The notes under the pieces were generated by a model. The model was not told the DNA's origin. It was given only the letters and a program-made list of their open reading frames with translations, and made no database searches. From NCBI GenBank assembly GCA_030037705.1, contig JASHQE010000143.1, positions 1 to 35,815 of the forward strand: a stretch of DNA of 35,815 nt, written 5' to 3'. This document shows, piece by piece, positions 6,261-13,644 of this stretch (its first letter is position 1; every line of letters begins with the position of its first letter). The DNA comes from Acidobacteriaceae bacterium (GTDB taxonomy: Bacteria > Acidobacteriota > Terriglobia > Terriglobales > Acidobacteriaceae). Position numbers and translations under genes: made by a program.

Positions 6261-7667
6261 ATGGACAAGCGGGAGTTCTTGAAGACCACCGGCGCGCTGA
6301 TGGCTGGGAGCATGTTGTCGCGCGTAACAATGAGCGGGCAGCAGAGCGGGCGCCAGGATAACCAGCAGGATAAACAGCAAATGGTTCAATCAGGGACCGG
6401 ACACCGAACCAATTGGAGCGGCAATCTCACCTACAGCACGGATAATCTGCAGACGCCGGGAACGGTGGACGATCTGTGCCAGCTTGTAAAAAGCAGCCGG
6501 AGGCTGCGCGCTCTGGGCTCGCGCCACTCCTTCAACTCCATTGCTGACAGCAGTCATGAACAGGTCTCTCTTGCGCGGCTTACCGGCATCACGCTCGATG
6601 AGGCCGCGCACACGGTCACCGTAGAAGGCGGGGTGACCTACGCATTGCTTGCCCCGTGGCTCGACGGACGCGGCTATGCACTGCACAATCTCGCTTCGCT
6701 GCCGGGTATTACCATCCCTGGCGCCTGCGCAACGGCTACGCATGGCTCGGGCCTGCAGAATGGCAATCTGGCCACGGCCATTGCAGCCGTTGAATTCGCC
6801 GCTGCGAATGGCGAGCTGGTCCATCTCTCCCGTGCCCAGGACGGCGATAAGTTCCTCGGCGCGGTGGTCGGACTGGGCGCGCTCGGTGTCATCACGCGCA
6901 TGACGCTTGACGTGCAACCAGCCTACAAAGTGGCGCAGTCGGTCTACCAGAACCTCAGCTTTGATGAGCTGGGGCGCAATATGGATGGCGTCTTCGGGAG
7001 CGGCTATAGCGTCAGCGTCTTTACCGACTGGCAAAATCACCGTGGCACCCAGGTATGGATCAAAAAACGGCTGGGCGCGGGCTACTCGGGCGATTCCGTC
7101 CAATGGCCGCAGGAGTTCTACGGCGCCACGCTGGCCAAGGAAAAGCTGCATCCCATCGCCGGTCATCCGGCCGAAAGCTGCACGGATCAACAGGGGATTC
7201 CGGGGCCATGGTACGACCGGCTGCCGCACTTCCGCATCGGCCAGACGCCTTCGAGCGGGCACGAGCTCCAGTCGGAATATCTTGTCCCCTACGAGCACGC
7301 ATACGAGGCTGTGCTCGCCGTCGAAAAGCTGCGCGACCAGATTACGCCGCATCTCTTCGTGACGGAGCTGCGCACCATCGCGCCCGATCATTTGTGGATG
7401 AGCACGGCCTGCGAACGCCCATCGCTGGCGATTCACTTCACGTGGAAGCCGGAGTGGCCTGCGGTACGCGCGGTTCTGCCCATGATCGAAGCGCAACTTG
7501 CACCCTTCACACCGAGGCCGCATTGGGGCAAGCTGTTCACTGTGCCGCCAGCGCAGCTCGAAGCGCGCTATGCAAGGCTCAAGGATTTCCAGGCGCTGGC
7601 GAGCCAATACGATCCGGATGGCAAATTCCGGAATGCGTTTCTGGCTTCGAATCTGTACGCGAGCTAG
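6261..7667 (+). CDS. Exported FAD-linked alditol (xylitol/sorbitol) oxidase-like protein
   Basis: Alditol oxidases oxidise the terminal hydroxyl of sugar alcohols with O2, giving an aldose and H2O2. The 468-residue product has an N-terminal leader (MDKREFLKTTGALMAGSML) resembling a Tat signal but with KR instead of RR, then a Gln-rich linker. The vanillyl-alcohol-oxidase-type FAD domain starts with NWSGNLTYS (51-59). GSRHSFN (86-92) holds His89, equivalent to the histidine covalently bound to FAD in alditol oxidase. ASLPGITIPGACATATHGSG (145-164) is the second FAD-binding segment. ELRTIA (369-374) and HWGKLF (421-426) match segments that carry substrate-binding Glu/Arg and Lys in that family. 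The ATG at 6261 is chosen for the leader; upstream in-frame sequence is only tandem repeats. An aldonolactone oxidase is the alternative, but the motifs favour alditol oxidase. Confidence 0.85.
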   Translation: MDKREFLKTTGALMAGSMLSRVTMSGQQSGRQDNQQDKQQMVQSGTGHRTNWSGNLTYSTDNLQTPGTVDDLCQLVKSSRRLRALGSRHSFNSIADSSHEQVSLARLTGITLDEAAHTVTVEGGVTYALLAPWLDGRGYALHNLASLPGITIPGACATATHGSGLQNGNLATAIAAVEFAAANGELVHLSRAQDGDKFLGAVVGLGALGVITRMTLDVQPAYKVAQSVYQNLSFDELGRNMDGVFGSGYSVSVFTDWQNHRGTQVWIKKRLGAGYSGDSVQWPQEFYGATLAKEKLHPIAGHPAESCTDQQGIPGPWYDRLPHFRIGQTPSSGHELQSEYLVPYEHAYEAVLAVEKLRDQITPHLFVTELRTIAPDHLWMSTACERPSLAIHFTWKPEWPAVRAVLPMIEAQLAPFTPRPHWGKLFTVPPAQLEARYARLKDFQALASQYDPDGKFRNAFLASNLYAS

Positions 7668-7841
7668 GCCGTATCGACATACGGGTCGAGGCTAAGTAGT
7701 TGACCGACAAAACAAGCACTGTCATGTTGAGCGGAGTCCGCCGCGGTCCGCCGCGGCGGAGAGTCGAAACATCTGCGGTTCACCACGTCTGGCACCGATT
7801 TTTGCCCGTGGTTCACCGGGCTATATGTCGATACAGCCTAG
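7664..7841. repeat. 178-bp segment bounded by 18-nt inverted repeats
   Basis: CTAGGCCGTATCGACATA (7664-7681) is the inverted copy of TATGTCGATACAGCCTAG (7824-7841) with one mismatch. The left arm contains the stop codon of the alditol oxidase gene (TAG, 7665-7667). Repeat copy C lies between the arms. The whole segment fills the gap between two convergent genes. Confidence 0.65.
7719..7780 (+). repeat. Interspersed palindromic repeat, copy C
   Basis: It starts CTGTCATGTTGAGCGGAG and ends ACATCTGCGGTT, with the TCCGCCGCGGCGGA palindrome in the middle. The 30 nt at 7747-7776 are identical to 35342-35371. Confidence 0.85.
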
Positions 7842-7863
7842 AACTCAAAATTTCGCAGGCGGT

Positions 7864-8625
7864 TCAGCCCTTGCGGCGATAGAGAATCTGGAACTCATAG
7901 CCGGGATTGGCAGGGAAGAGCCCCCCCAAGTGGCGCAGACGCTCCGCAAGAGCAGGCGCGGCTAAGAGCGGATACTCGCGCTCACGCAGGTCGTGATAAT
8001 CGAAGTCCACGGCCAGCGACAGCATGTAAATGGCAAGCGCATCGGAAAACGAAGCTTCGAAAAAGTTATTGCGAGCGCGCTCATCAATACTTTTCGCAGA
8101 ACGGCCATCGCGCGTTACGCCTTCCTGCGCGCGGCGGCGGGCCTCCCACGCATCCTGGCTGGTTTCGCCGCGCACCTGCGCCTCAGCCTGCGACCAGGCA
8201 AGAGAAGCAAAGCTCTCCGGCACGCCCGCGGCCTCAACAAAGTTATGGGCCACATTGATGAAGAATTCGAAGGCCAGGCCGAAGCGGTCGTCGACGAGGC
8301 GCGTCGAGATAAACACGGCCTCCGTCGAACCGAAGGCTGCATTACGGTGACAGATGGCGCGGTCGCCGAGATCGACACTATAGGCGGGCGCAAGAAGTGT
8401 TTCGCCCGTATCGGCAATCGCCAAAGGCACAAAATAATACGCGCGCTGGCTCAGCGCAGCGGAGAGCGCGGCGGGTACAGCCCCCACGAGGCGCTCGAGA
8501 TCCGCGTCCGGAATGCGGGTATCACCCCACGCTGCATAACGGATGCCGTTGGGGGGCTGCGTTACCGTTACCTGCGTGGCCACTTTTTCTGCCTGCCACA
8601 GGTCAATTTGCGCCGTACTAGCCAT
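7864..8625 (-). CDS. Conserved-looking protein of unknown function
   Basis: I do not recognise this 253-residue protein. It has no signal peptide or membrane segment. Visible features are an N-terminal region rich in beta-prone residues (DLWQAEKVATQVTVTQPPNGIRYAAWGDTRIPD in two short stretches), a central FINVAHNFVEAAGVPESF segment, a charged helical region (EARRRAQEGVTRDGRSAKSIDERARNNFFEASF) and an aromatic C-terminus ending in YEFQILYRRKG. Codon use and GC resemble its neighbours, and the frame runs uninterrupted, so it is probably a real cytoplasmic protein. A TTG precedes the ATG at 8625 directly; the ATG is preferred. It is convergent with the alditol oxidase gene and divergent from the next small membrane gene. 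Confidence 0.75.
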   Translation of the reverse strand: MASTAQIDLWQAEKVATQVTVTQPPNGIRYAAWGDTRIPDADLERLVGAVPAALSAALSQRAYYFVPLAIADTGETLLAPAYSVDLGDRAICHRNAAFGSTEAVFISTRLVDDRFGLAFEFFINVAHNFVEAAGVPESFASLAWSQAEAQVRGETSQDAWEARRRAQEGVTRDGRSAKSIDERARNNFFEASFSDALAIYMLSLAVDFDYHDLREREYPLLAAPALAERLRHLGGLFPANPGYEFQILYRRKG

Positions 8626-8775
8626 CAATGCGGCTCTCCAATTGATGCGGCATTTCCGGTCCCATGCAAAGAGGCTACTTCTTAAGGAAAATGCCGCTCT
8701 AAGTGTTGCGGCTCCGGGCCAGAGTTACCGGAGAGCCGCACCAGCGATTATTCTAGTCGAGAGGAGTTAAGCGGG

Positions 8776-9063
8776 ATGATGCAATCGCCGGAAAGCGGCC
8801 GGGAAAGATTTCTTGGGTTTCCCCTGGAAGGCTTCAGCCTGTTCCAAAGCCTGCTGCTCTCGCTGGCGCTGGCCTTCCTCACATTTTTCGCCAGCACCTG
8901 CATCGCCATCTTCGCGCTGCTCGCGTGGAATTACATCGGACACCACGCGGTGAACTTCGCAGACACCTACCGCTACGTGGGCTTTCCTGCCGGCGTGCTG
9001 GTGCTCGTGGTCGCGGTGCCGTTTTTCCTTGTCCTGTGGGTGAAGGCGAAGGTGCGGAAGTAA
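8776..9063 (+). CDS. Small membrane protein with two transmembrane segments
   Basis: A 95-residue protein with hydrophobic segments at about 22-50 (FQSLLLSLALAFLTFFASTCIAIFALLAW, given here in parts) and 68-90 (VGFPAGVLVLVVAVPFFLVLW), followed by a basic KAKVRK tail. The tail suggests a cytoplasmic C-terminus. The ATG at 8776 has GAGGAG nearby upstream. I do not recognise a family; similar short proteins are usually annotated hypothetical. It stands alone between a divergent gene and the convergent desaturase. Confidence 0.7.
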   Translation: MMQSPESGRERFLGFPLEGFSLFQSLLLSLALAFLTFFASTCIAIFALLAWNYIGHHAVNFADTYRYVGFPAGVLVLVVAVPFFLVLWVKAKVRK

Positions 9064-9076
9064 GATTGCTGCCGCG

Positions 9077-9106
9077 AAAACGGCCGCTCCTCGGGGGAAA
9101 CGGCCG
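9077..9106 (-). terminator. Candidate terminator for the desaturase gene
   Basis: Read on the minus strand, CGGCCG (9106-9101) pairs with CGGCCG (9086-9081) over a 14-nt loop and is followed by TTTT. It is 28 bp beyond the desaturase stop, between convergent genes, and may work in both directions. Confidence 0.45.
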
Positions 9107-9133
9107 CAGTCTTTCGACGCTTGGGTGCGAAAT

Positions 9134-10129
9134 CTACATCCCCGCCGGTTTGGGATTTTCAGGATCGAACTTGGCCACCTGGATCTTCCGCGCCAAGCCA
9201 ACCTTCGCCAGCAGCCAGATGCCCCAGAAGTTGGGGTCGATCTCATACCAAGCCAGACCATGGCGGGCCGAGACGGGATGGGCATGATGATTGTTGTGCC
9301 AACCTTCGCCGCCGGTGAGCAGGGCGACCCACCAGCTATTGCGCGAGTCATCCCGCGTCTCAAAACGGCGGCTGCCCCAGAGGTGCGTGGCCGAGTTCAC
9401 CAGCCAGGTGGCGTGCAGTCCAAGCGTCACGCGCAGCAGAACGCCCCACAGTACCATGGCGACACCGTTCAGCCATCCGCCCCAATACCATCCGCCCGCC
9501 AGCAGCAGAATGCCGCTCAGCGTGATGGGTAGCCAATGATACTTGCTCAGCCACACGTGGAACCGGTCACGGCGCAGATCGGGCGAGTAGCGCGCCAGAG
9601 CCTCAGTCTGCGCGTGCAGCGCCTCGCCGAAGAGAATCCACCCGGTGTGCGCCCACCAGCCGCCCTCGCGCGGTGTATGCGGATCGCCTTCCCGGTCGCT
9701 GAGCTGGTGATGGACGCGATGTGTCGAGACCCAGAAGATCGGCCCGCCTTCAAGCGAAAGCGTGGCGCAGACCGTCATCGCATACTCCAGCCATTTGGGC
9801 ACATGGTAGCCGCGGTGCGTGAGCAGGCGGTGATAGCACATGCCGATGCCCACATTGATCGCCAGCACATACAATACCGCCGTGATGGCGAGACGCTGCC
9901 AGCTGAAGAGAAACAATGCGACCAGCGCTCCCAAGTGAAACACCGCAATGGTGCCGAATGTAAGCCAATTGAACCCCTCGCCCACCGTGGCGGCACGGCC
10001 CATGCGAACCTGATGCCGCGCGGACACGCCGTGAATTGTGCGTGTTGCGGGAGATTCGCTTATCTGGTTTGGATCGGTTGAATCCTCGGTTGTGGTTTCA
10101 AGGGGAGGAGCGGTTAGGACAGATGCCAT
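9134..10129 (-). CDS. Delta-9-type fatty acid desaturase
   Basis: Membrane di-iron desaturase that introduces a cis double bond into saturated acyl chains, used to adjust membrane fluidity. In the 331-residue protein the three histidine boxes are intact: HRLLTHR (100-106), HRVHH (137-141) and HNNHH (278-282). An extra conserved histidine region (HATWLVNSATH, 239-249) is also present. Hydrophobic segments flank the boxes (about 57-95 and 200-238). The GGEGWHNNHHAHP ending and the EGDPHTPREGGWWAH segment are typical of the acyl-CoA/acyl-lipid delta-9 desaturase group (DesC/stearoyl-type). The first 45 residues are polar and probably cytoplasmic. No strong ribosome binding site precedes the ATG at 10129, so a slightly later start is possible. 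It is transcribed alone. Confidence 0.93.
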   Translation of the reverse strand: MASVLTAPPLETTTEDSTDPNQISESPATRTIHGVSARHQVRMGRAATVGEGFNWLTFGTIAVFHLGALVALFLFSWQRLAITAVLYVLAINVGIGMCYHRLLTHRGYHVPKWLEYAMTVCATLSLEGGPIFWVSTHRVHHQLSDREGDPHTPREGGWWAHTGWILFGEALHAQTEALARYSPDLRRDRFHVWLSKYHWLPITLSGILLLAGGWYWGGWLNGVAMVLWGVLLRVTLGLHATWLVNSATHLWGSRRFETRDDSRNSWWVALLTGGEGWHNNHHAHPVSARHGLAWYEIDPNFWGIWLLAKVGLARKIQVAKFDPENPKPAGM

Positions 10130-10301
10130 TCGGTCGGAAATCCTTCAAAAAGTGGCGGCGGGCCCACTTTCAGTCTTGATTGTATAGGAGAAAAAGACCG
10201 ATGCTCCCCGGGATGGGGTCCTACTTTTGTTGGAGGCATCCTGATGTGGTCATGGCCGGGGAAGAGCGCGCGCCCGAAAGATCTGCTCGCGAACCGGCTG
10301 G

Positions 10302-10320
10302 GTCACCTTTTTGAGGTGAC
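10302..10320. repeat. Perfect inverted repeat in the 10.1-10.5 kb intergenic region
   Basis: GTCACCT (10302-10308) and AGGTGAC (10314-10320) are separated by TTTTG. It lies in the 346-bp gap between the divergent desaturase and mini-protein genes. It may be an operator or a 5'-RNA hairpin. Apart from the promoter at 10382-10409, I see nothing else in this gap; no known riboswitch class was recognised. Confidence 0.45.
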
Positions 10321-10381
10321 GTTGGTGATGCCCGCTTCTCACTCCTGTAATCACGAAAGGAGATTGCAAAATCCTTCAATC

Positions 10382-10409
10382 TTGACAGGTTACGCACAGA
10401 TGCTATGTT
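10382..10409 (+). promoter_or_regulatory. Sigma70-type promoter for the 49-residue protein
   Basis: A perfect TTGACA (10382-10387) and TATGTT (10404-10409) are 16 bp apart, giving a predicted start near 10416 and a leader of about 60 nt before the ATG at 10476. Confidence 0.5.
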
Positions 10410-10475
10410 CGGTATGCGGGCCCGTCTTCTGCCCGCGATAGAGAATTTTGAAGAATACGAATAGGAGAAAATCAT

Positions 10476-10625
10476 ATGATGGCAGCGGCCAATCTGCTTG
10501 GCGCCTTCTTTGCGTTGCAGATTCCGGAGGGTGGCTCCCCCTGGATGTATTTGTTACTGGCGAGCGCAGCTTGCGTGGGCGCGCTGGCTTTCAGCGCCCG
10601 GAAGCGTGTGCGCACCAACAACTAA
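10476..10625 (+). CDS. 49-residue membrane mini-protein with a sorting-signal-like end
   Basis: A short open frame (MMAAANLLGAFFALQ, then IPEGGSPWMYLLLASAACV, then GALAFSARKRVRTNN). A good AGGAG lies 8 bp before the ATG and a consensus-like promoter lies upstream. The layout is a short hydrophobic start, Pro-Glu-Gly-Gly-Ser-Pro, one transmembrane stretch of about 20 residues and a terminal basic cluster (ARKRVR). That resembles the C-terminal tripartite signal of PEP-CTERM/exosortase substrates, but without the cargo domain. It could equally be a simple single-pass membrane peptide. A function cannot be given. Expression signals make it more likely real than chance. Confidence 0.6.
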   Translation: MMAAANLLGAFFALQIPEGGSPWMYLLLASAACVGALAFSARKRVRTNN

Positions 10626-10746
10626 CGCACTCTATGACTTCTTAAATTTCCCCAATTCTTGAGCAATCTGCCCGAAGAGTACGTTCTAAACTACTGAATC
10701 TACGAATGCGCGGTGATAGCCGTGTGTCATGGCAGATATGGTTTTT

Positions 10747-10771
10747 GAGGGCGGCAACGCAATCCGCCCTC
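10747..10771. terminator. Strong hairpin between convergent genes
   Basis: GAGGGCGG (10747-10754) pairs with CCGCCCTC (10764-10771) over a 9-nt loop. It abuts the stop codon of the minus-strand gene and lies 120 bp after the mini-protein gene. There is no clear T-run in either direction. Confidence 0.4.
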
Positions 10772-12258
10772 TACTCGTTTGTTGCAACCAGTGTGCTTCC
10801 CCCCGAGACAAAGATCTTCGTCGCCTGCCCCCGCAGGACACGATAAAGCGCGAACTGGCGCTGTGTAGTTCCACGCAGTTCGAAAAGCAGCTCACCGCGG
10901 TTGTCCGCCATCGCATCGACGGCATCCACCAGTCTCATGCGGGGCGTGTCGTCCAGGTGCGCCGCATCCGTAACGTTTTTCACGAGCGCGATCAAGCTGC
11001 CATAGAGGTCCGGTTGAGCGATAAGGGTCACGAACTTTTCCTGTGCTCCCGAACCATCCGTATGCGCCGAGAACACCATCGTCGCTCCCGAGCCGTAGGC
11101 CAGCTCGAAGACGCGGAATTGTTCGTCGAGCAACGGGGCAGGGGCGGGCGGCGGTGTGAGCTGGGTTTTGCGGGTCGAGGAGGTCTTTGAAGAGGTCTTT
11201 TTTGCCGCCGGTTTGGCCGGAGCCGGCGGAGGGTTCAGGCCCAGAGCTGTGCGCGCCAGATCCTCTAGCTGGGCCTTGTATTTCGCTTCGTCGTCCGGAT
11301 TGGCCCAGGAAAAGCTCAAGATATGCTCGGGCGTGTCCTTCGAGTCGGAGACGGCCACGGCCTGTTGCATGTCCGGCGGCAAGCCGATCAGGCTCGGCAT
11401 CACTGTAGGTCCGCTGTCTGTTGACTTGCCGCGGATGAGCCGAGGGCGATCGGGATCGGTACTATCCGGTAACGACGAGACAGAAGCTTCGTCTTCGCCA
11501 TTCTTTTTCTGAAGCTTGGGGCGATCAGGGTCGGTGCCCGTCGAACTGCCGCTTGCAGTGTCGCCGGTGCTCCGGTGCAAGGTAGGCCGATCCGGGTCAG
11601 GAGGAGGACCGGAACTTCCGGAGGAAGAACTGGCCGTGCCCGAATTCGAATCCCCTGAGCCAGAATCCGGAGAACGGTGCAGCGTGGGACGGTCGGGATC
11701 AGGCGGCGGACCCCCGTTAGCCGATCCGGAACTAGATCCGGAGCTTGATCCGGAACTGCCGCTGCCCGCTTTTTCATCGGGATGGGCTTTGCGGTGTAAG
11801 ACGGGCCGGTCGCTCGCTTCGTCTTCGTCGTCCTTCCATGCTGTGGCTGCAGGCGCCGGTTTAGGCTTCGGCAGTGACTTCCAGCTGCCGTAGCCCACCC
11901 ACGAGCCTTGCTCCAGTGCTGCGTTCTGGATCACGAAGAGACCTGTATTCTTGCCATTTTCCTTGAGTTGGTACTCGACCTCGCCCTCGAGCGCCAGTGG
12001 TTCGGGATGCGCCATGTAGAGATCGCCATCCTGCAACTGCTGGCCGTCGAAGATGGTTACGGGAATGATTCGGCTGGCCTTGGGGTGCCGTTCATCGCCG
12101 GTCCACTCGAGAACGGCTACGGCACGCAACTCCGGTGTGTCCTTGGACTTGGTGATCTGGCCGGGATATTGAGCCGAGGCGGCCGGCCCGCACGCGAACA
12201 AGAGCGAGACCAGCACACCCCCGCTTGCTTTTAAAAGATTTGTCGCGCGCGATGACAC
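10771..12258 (-). CDS. Secreted low-complexity protein with five DRP repeats
   Basis: The 495-residue product starts with a signal peptide (LLKASGGVLVSLLFACGPAASAQ, cleavage likely after about residue 29). The first folded region (about 31-135) contains WTGDERHPKASRIIPVTIFDGQQLQDGDLYMA, written here as a description of its start. Residues about 135-285 are Ser/Gly/Asp/Pro-rich and carry five copies of a (D)xDRPxLxRx motif with Asp at 150, 189, 223, 246 and 270. A Lys/Thr/Ser/Pro-rich linker (about 345-375) joins a C-terminal region of about 120 residues (DEQFRVFELAYGSGATMVFS onward). The GTG start is supported by GAGGAG 8 bp upstream. I do not recognise the family. The linker repeats suggest an extended envelope protein; no enzyme motif is visible. 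Confidence 0.75.
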   Translation of the reverse strand: MSSRATNLLKASGGVLVSLLFACGPAASAQYPGQITKSKDTPELRAVAVLEWTGDERHPKASRIIPVTIFDGQQLQDGDLYMAHPEPLALEGEVEYQLKENGKNTGLFVIQNAALEQGSWVGYGSWKSLPKPKPAPAATAWKDDEDEASDRPVLHRKAHPDEKAGSGSSGSSSGSSSGSANGGPPPDPDRPTLHRSPDSGSGDSNSGTASSSSGSSGPPPDPDRPTLHRSTGDTASGSSTGTDPDRPKLQKKNGEDEASVSSLPDSTDPDRPRLIRGKSTDSGPTVMPSLIGLPPDMQQAVAVSDSKDTPEHILSFSWANPDDEAKYKAQLEDLARTALGLNPPPAPAKPAAKKTSSKTSSTRKTQLTPPPAPAPLLDEQFRVFELAYGSGATMVFSAHTDGSGAQEKFVTLIAQPDLYGSLIALVKNVTDAAHLDDTPRMRLVDAVDAMADNRGELLFELRGTTQRQFALYRVLRGQATKIFVSGGSTLVATNE

Positions 12259-12356
12259 GTGCCGCTCTCCTCGTCAATAATCAATCCTGATGGCGGCGGA
12301 TACGAAGCGATCTGCCGTATTCAGCCCTTCCATCTCACCTTCTGAGGATAGTCTCA

Positions 12357-12833
12357 ATGGAACTCAATAAGAAAGTCGCCAACTTTACCCTTCAGACCGA
12401 CGAGGACAAAACCGTAAGCCTGTCCGATTACGCCGGAAAACCTGTCATCCTGTTCTTTTATCCGCGCGCCGATACTCCCGGCTGTACCATCGAGGCCTGC
12501 GGCTTTCGCGACACCTTCAAAAAACTCCAGGCGGCGGGAGCGGTCGTGCTGGGCATCTCGCGCGATACGGTCAAGGATCAGGCCAAATTCAAAGCCAAAT
12601 ACGACCTTCCGTACACCCTCCTTGCTGATGTAGACGAGAAAGTCTGCAATCAGTTTGGCGTGCTCAAGGAAAAGAACATGTATGGGAAAAAGGTGATGGG
12701 CATCGAGCGGACCACCTTCGTCATCGGCCCCGACCAGACGCTGCTGCACATCTTTCCCAAGGTCACGCCGGAAGGGCACGCAGAACAGGTGCTGGCCCTC
12801 ATCAAGGAATGGAACAAGACGCACAAAAAGTGA
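12357..12833 (+). CDS. bcp: Thioredoxin-dependent peroxiredoxin (PrxQ/Bcp type)
   Basis: Reduces hydrogen peroxide and organic hydroperoxides using thioredoxin. The 158-residue length is standard. The active site PRADTPGCTIEACGFRD carries the peroxidatic Cys43 and, five residues on, the resolving Cys48, the PrxQ arrangement. Other family segments are VILFFYPRAD, VVLGISRDTVKDQAKF, YDLPYTLLADVDEKV and ERTTFVIGPDQ. A GAGGA ribosome binding site precedes the ATG. It is divergent from the secreted DRP-repeat gene and closed by its own terminator. With DoxX and the H2O2-producing alditol oxidase nearby, an oxidative-stress role is plausible, though no operon link is visible. Confidence 0.95.
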   Translation: MELNKKVANFTLQTDEDKTVSLSDYAGKPVILFFYPRADTPGCTIEACGFRDTFKKLQAAGAVVLGISRDTVKDQAKFKAKYDLPYTLLADVDEKVCNQFGVLKEKNMYGKKVMGIERTTFVIGPDQTLLHIFPKVTPEGHAEQVLALIKEWNKTHKK

Positions 12834-13594
12834 GCCCACCCCGCGCCAAACCCAATGCGAACGGGGCACAACCCCTCCGTGCCCCATCTTTTTCGCGTCC
12901 TTTGCGAAAAGGCTGGGAGAGCACGAACGCAAAGACTCGTTTACCGGGCCGCCTGCTTCTCCGCGCGTTCTTTGCGGCCTCTCCCGAAGAGGTGGCCCCG
13001 CGCCTGCTTGGCAAGATTCTGGCTCATCGCACGCGGGCCGGCTGGATCTCCGGACGCATCGTCGAAGTCGAAGCGTACCTCGGGCCGCATCACGGCACAC
13101 CTGATCCGGCGGCACATTCTTATCGCGGTCCCACGCCGCGGAACTCCGTAATCTTCGGTCCCCCGGGCTACGCATATGTGTATGCGATCTACGGACGTTA
13201 CTTCTGCATGAACATCTCCTGCGAGGCGCACGGGCTGGCCGGCTGCATTCTGCTGCGTGCTCTGGAGCCGCTTATGGGCCTCGACCAGATGACGAAGAAT
13301 CGCGGCTTGGCGGCGCATGTTAAGCCAAGCGAGCTTACCTCCGGCCCGAGCAGGCTTTGCCAGGCCCTGGGCCTTGCCCGGAGCACACACAACGGGCTCG
13401 ATCTGCTTGATTCCGCTTCGCCGCTGCAGGTGCGCGACGATGGATTTTGCCTGAAGAAGGTGATGGTTACGCCGCGGATCGGCATCAACCCGACCAACCC
13501 GGCTGTGAGCTGGCCGCTGCGCTTCACCGTGCCCGGGCACGCCTGTGTCTCCGGCCCCAGAAGATTCACAGGGGAGTGCATCTTTGTCAGGTAA
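12809..13594 (+). CDS. mpg: 3-methyladenine (alkylpurine) DNA glycosylase, AAG/MPG family
   Basis: Removes alkylated purines such as 3-methyladenine to start base excision repair. Family segments are FFAASPEEVAPRLLGKIL, GRIVEVEAYLGPHHGTPDPAAH (with the catalytic Glu of VEVEAY), HSYRGPTPRNSVIFGPPGYAYVYAIYG, LLRALEP, LTSGPSRLCQALGL and TPRIGI. The core starts about residue 54. The first 50 residues of the longest frame overlap bcp by 25 bp and run through the bcp terminator hairpin, so the true start is probably downstream. TTG at 12902 is a candidate, but no good ribosome binding site marks it. The usual family length is about 190-210, consistent with the shorter form. Confidence 0.93.
   Translation: MEQDAQKVSPPRAKPNANGAQPLRAPSFSRPLRKGWESTNAKTRLPGRLLLRAFFAASPEEVAPRLLGKILAHRTRAGWISGRIVEVEAYLGPHHGTPDPAAHSYRGPTPRNSVIFGPPGYAYVYAIYGRYFCMNISCEAHGLAGCILLRALEPLMGLDQMTKNRGLAAHVKPSELTSGPSRLCQALGLARSTHNGLDLLDSASPLQVRDDGFCLKKVMVTPRIGINPTNPAVSWPLRFTVPGHACVSGPRRFTGECIFVR
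12863..12895 (+). terminator. Rho-independent terminator after bcp
   Basis: GGGGCAC (12863-12869) pairs with GTGCCCC (12879-12885), and ATCTTTTTC follows. It lies 29 bp after the bcp stop and inside the longest possible mpg frame, which argues for a later mpg start. Confidence 0.75.
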
Positions 13595-13644
13595 AATTCC
13601 GTCCAGCGAAAGAAAGCCATTTCGAACCGCGAGGAAACCCGCAC

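Noticed and set aside
10130..10475. A riboswitch in the long leader before the 49-residue protein
   Set aside because: No conserved core of a known class was recognised, and the promoter at 10382 leaves a leader of only about 60 nt.
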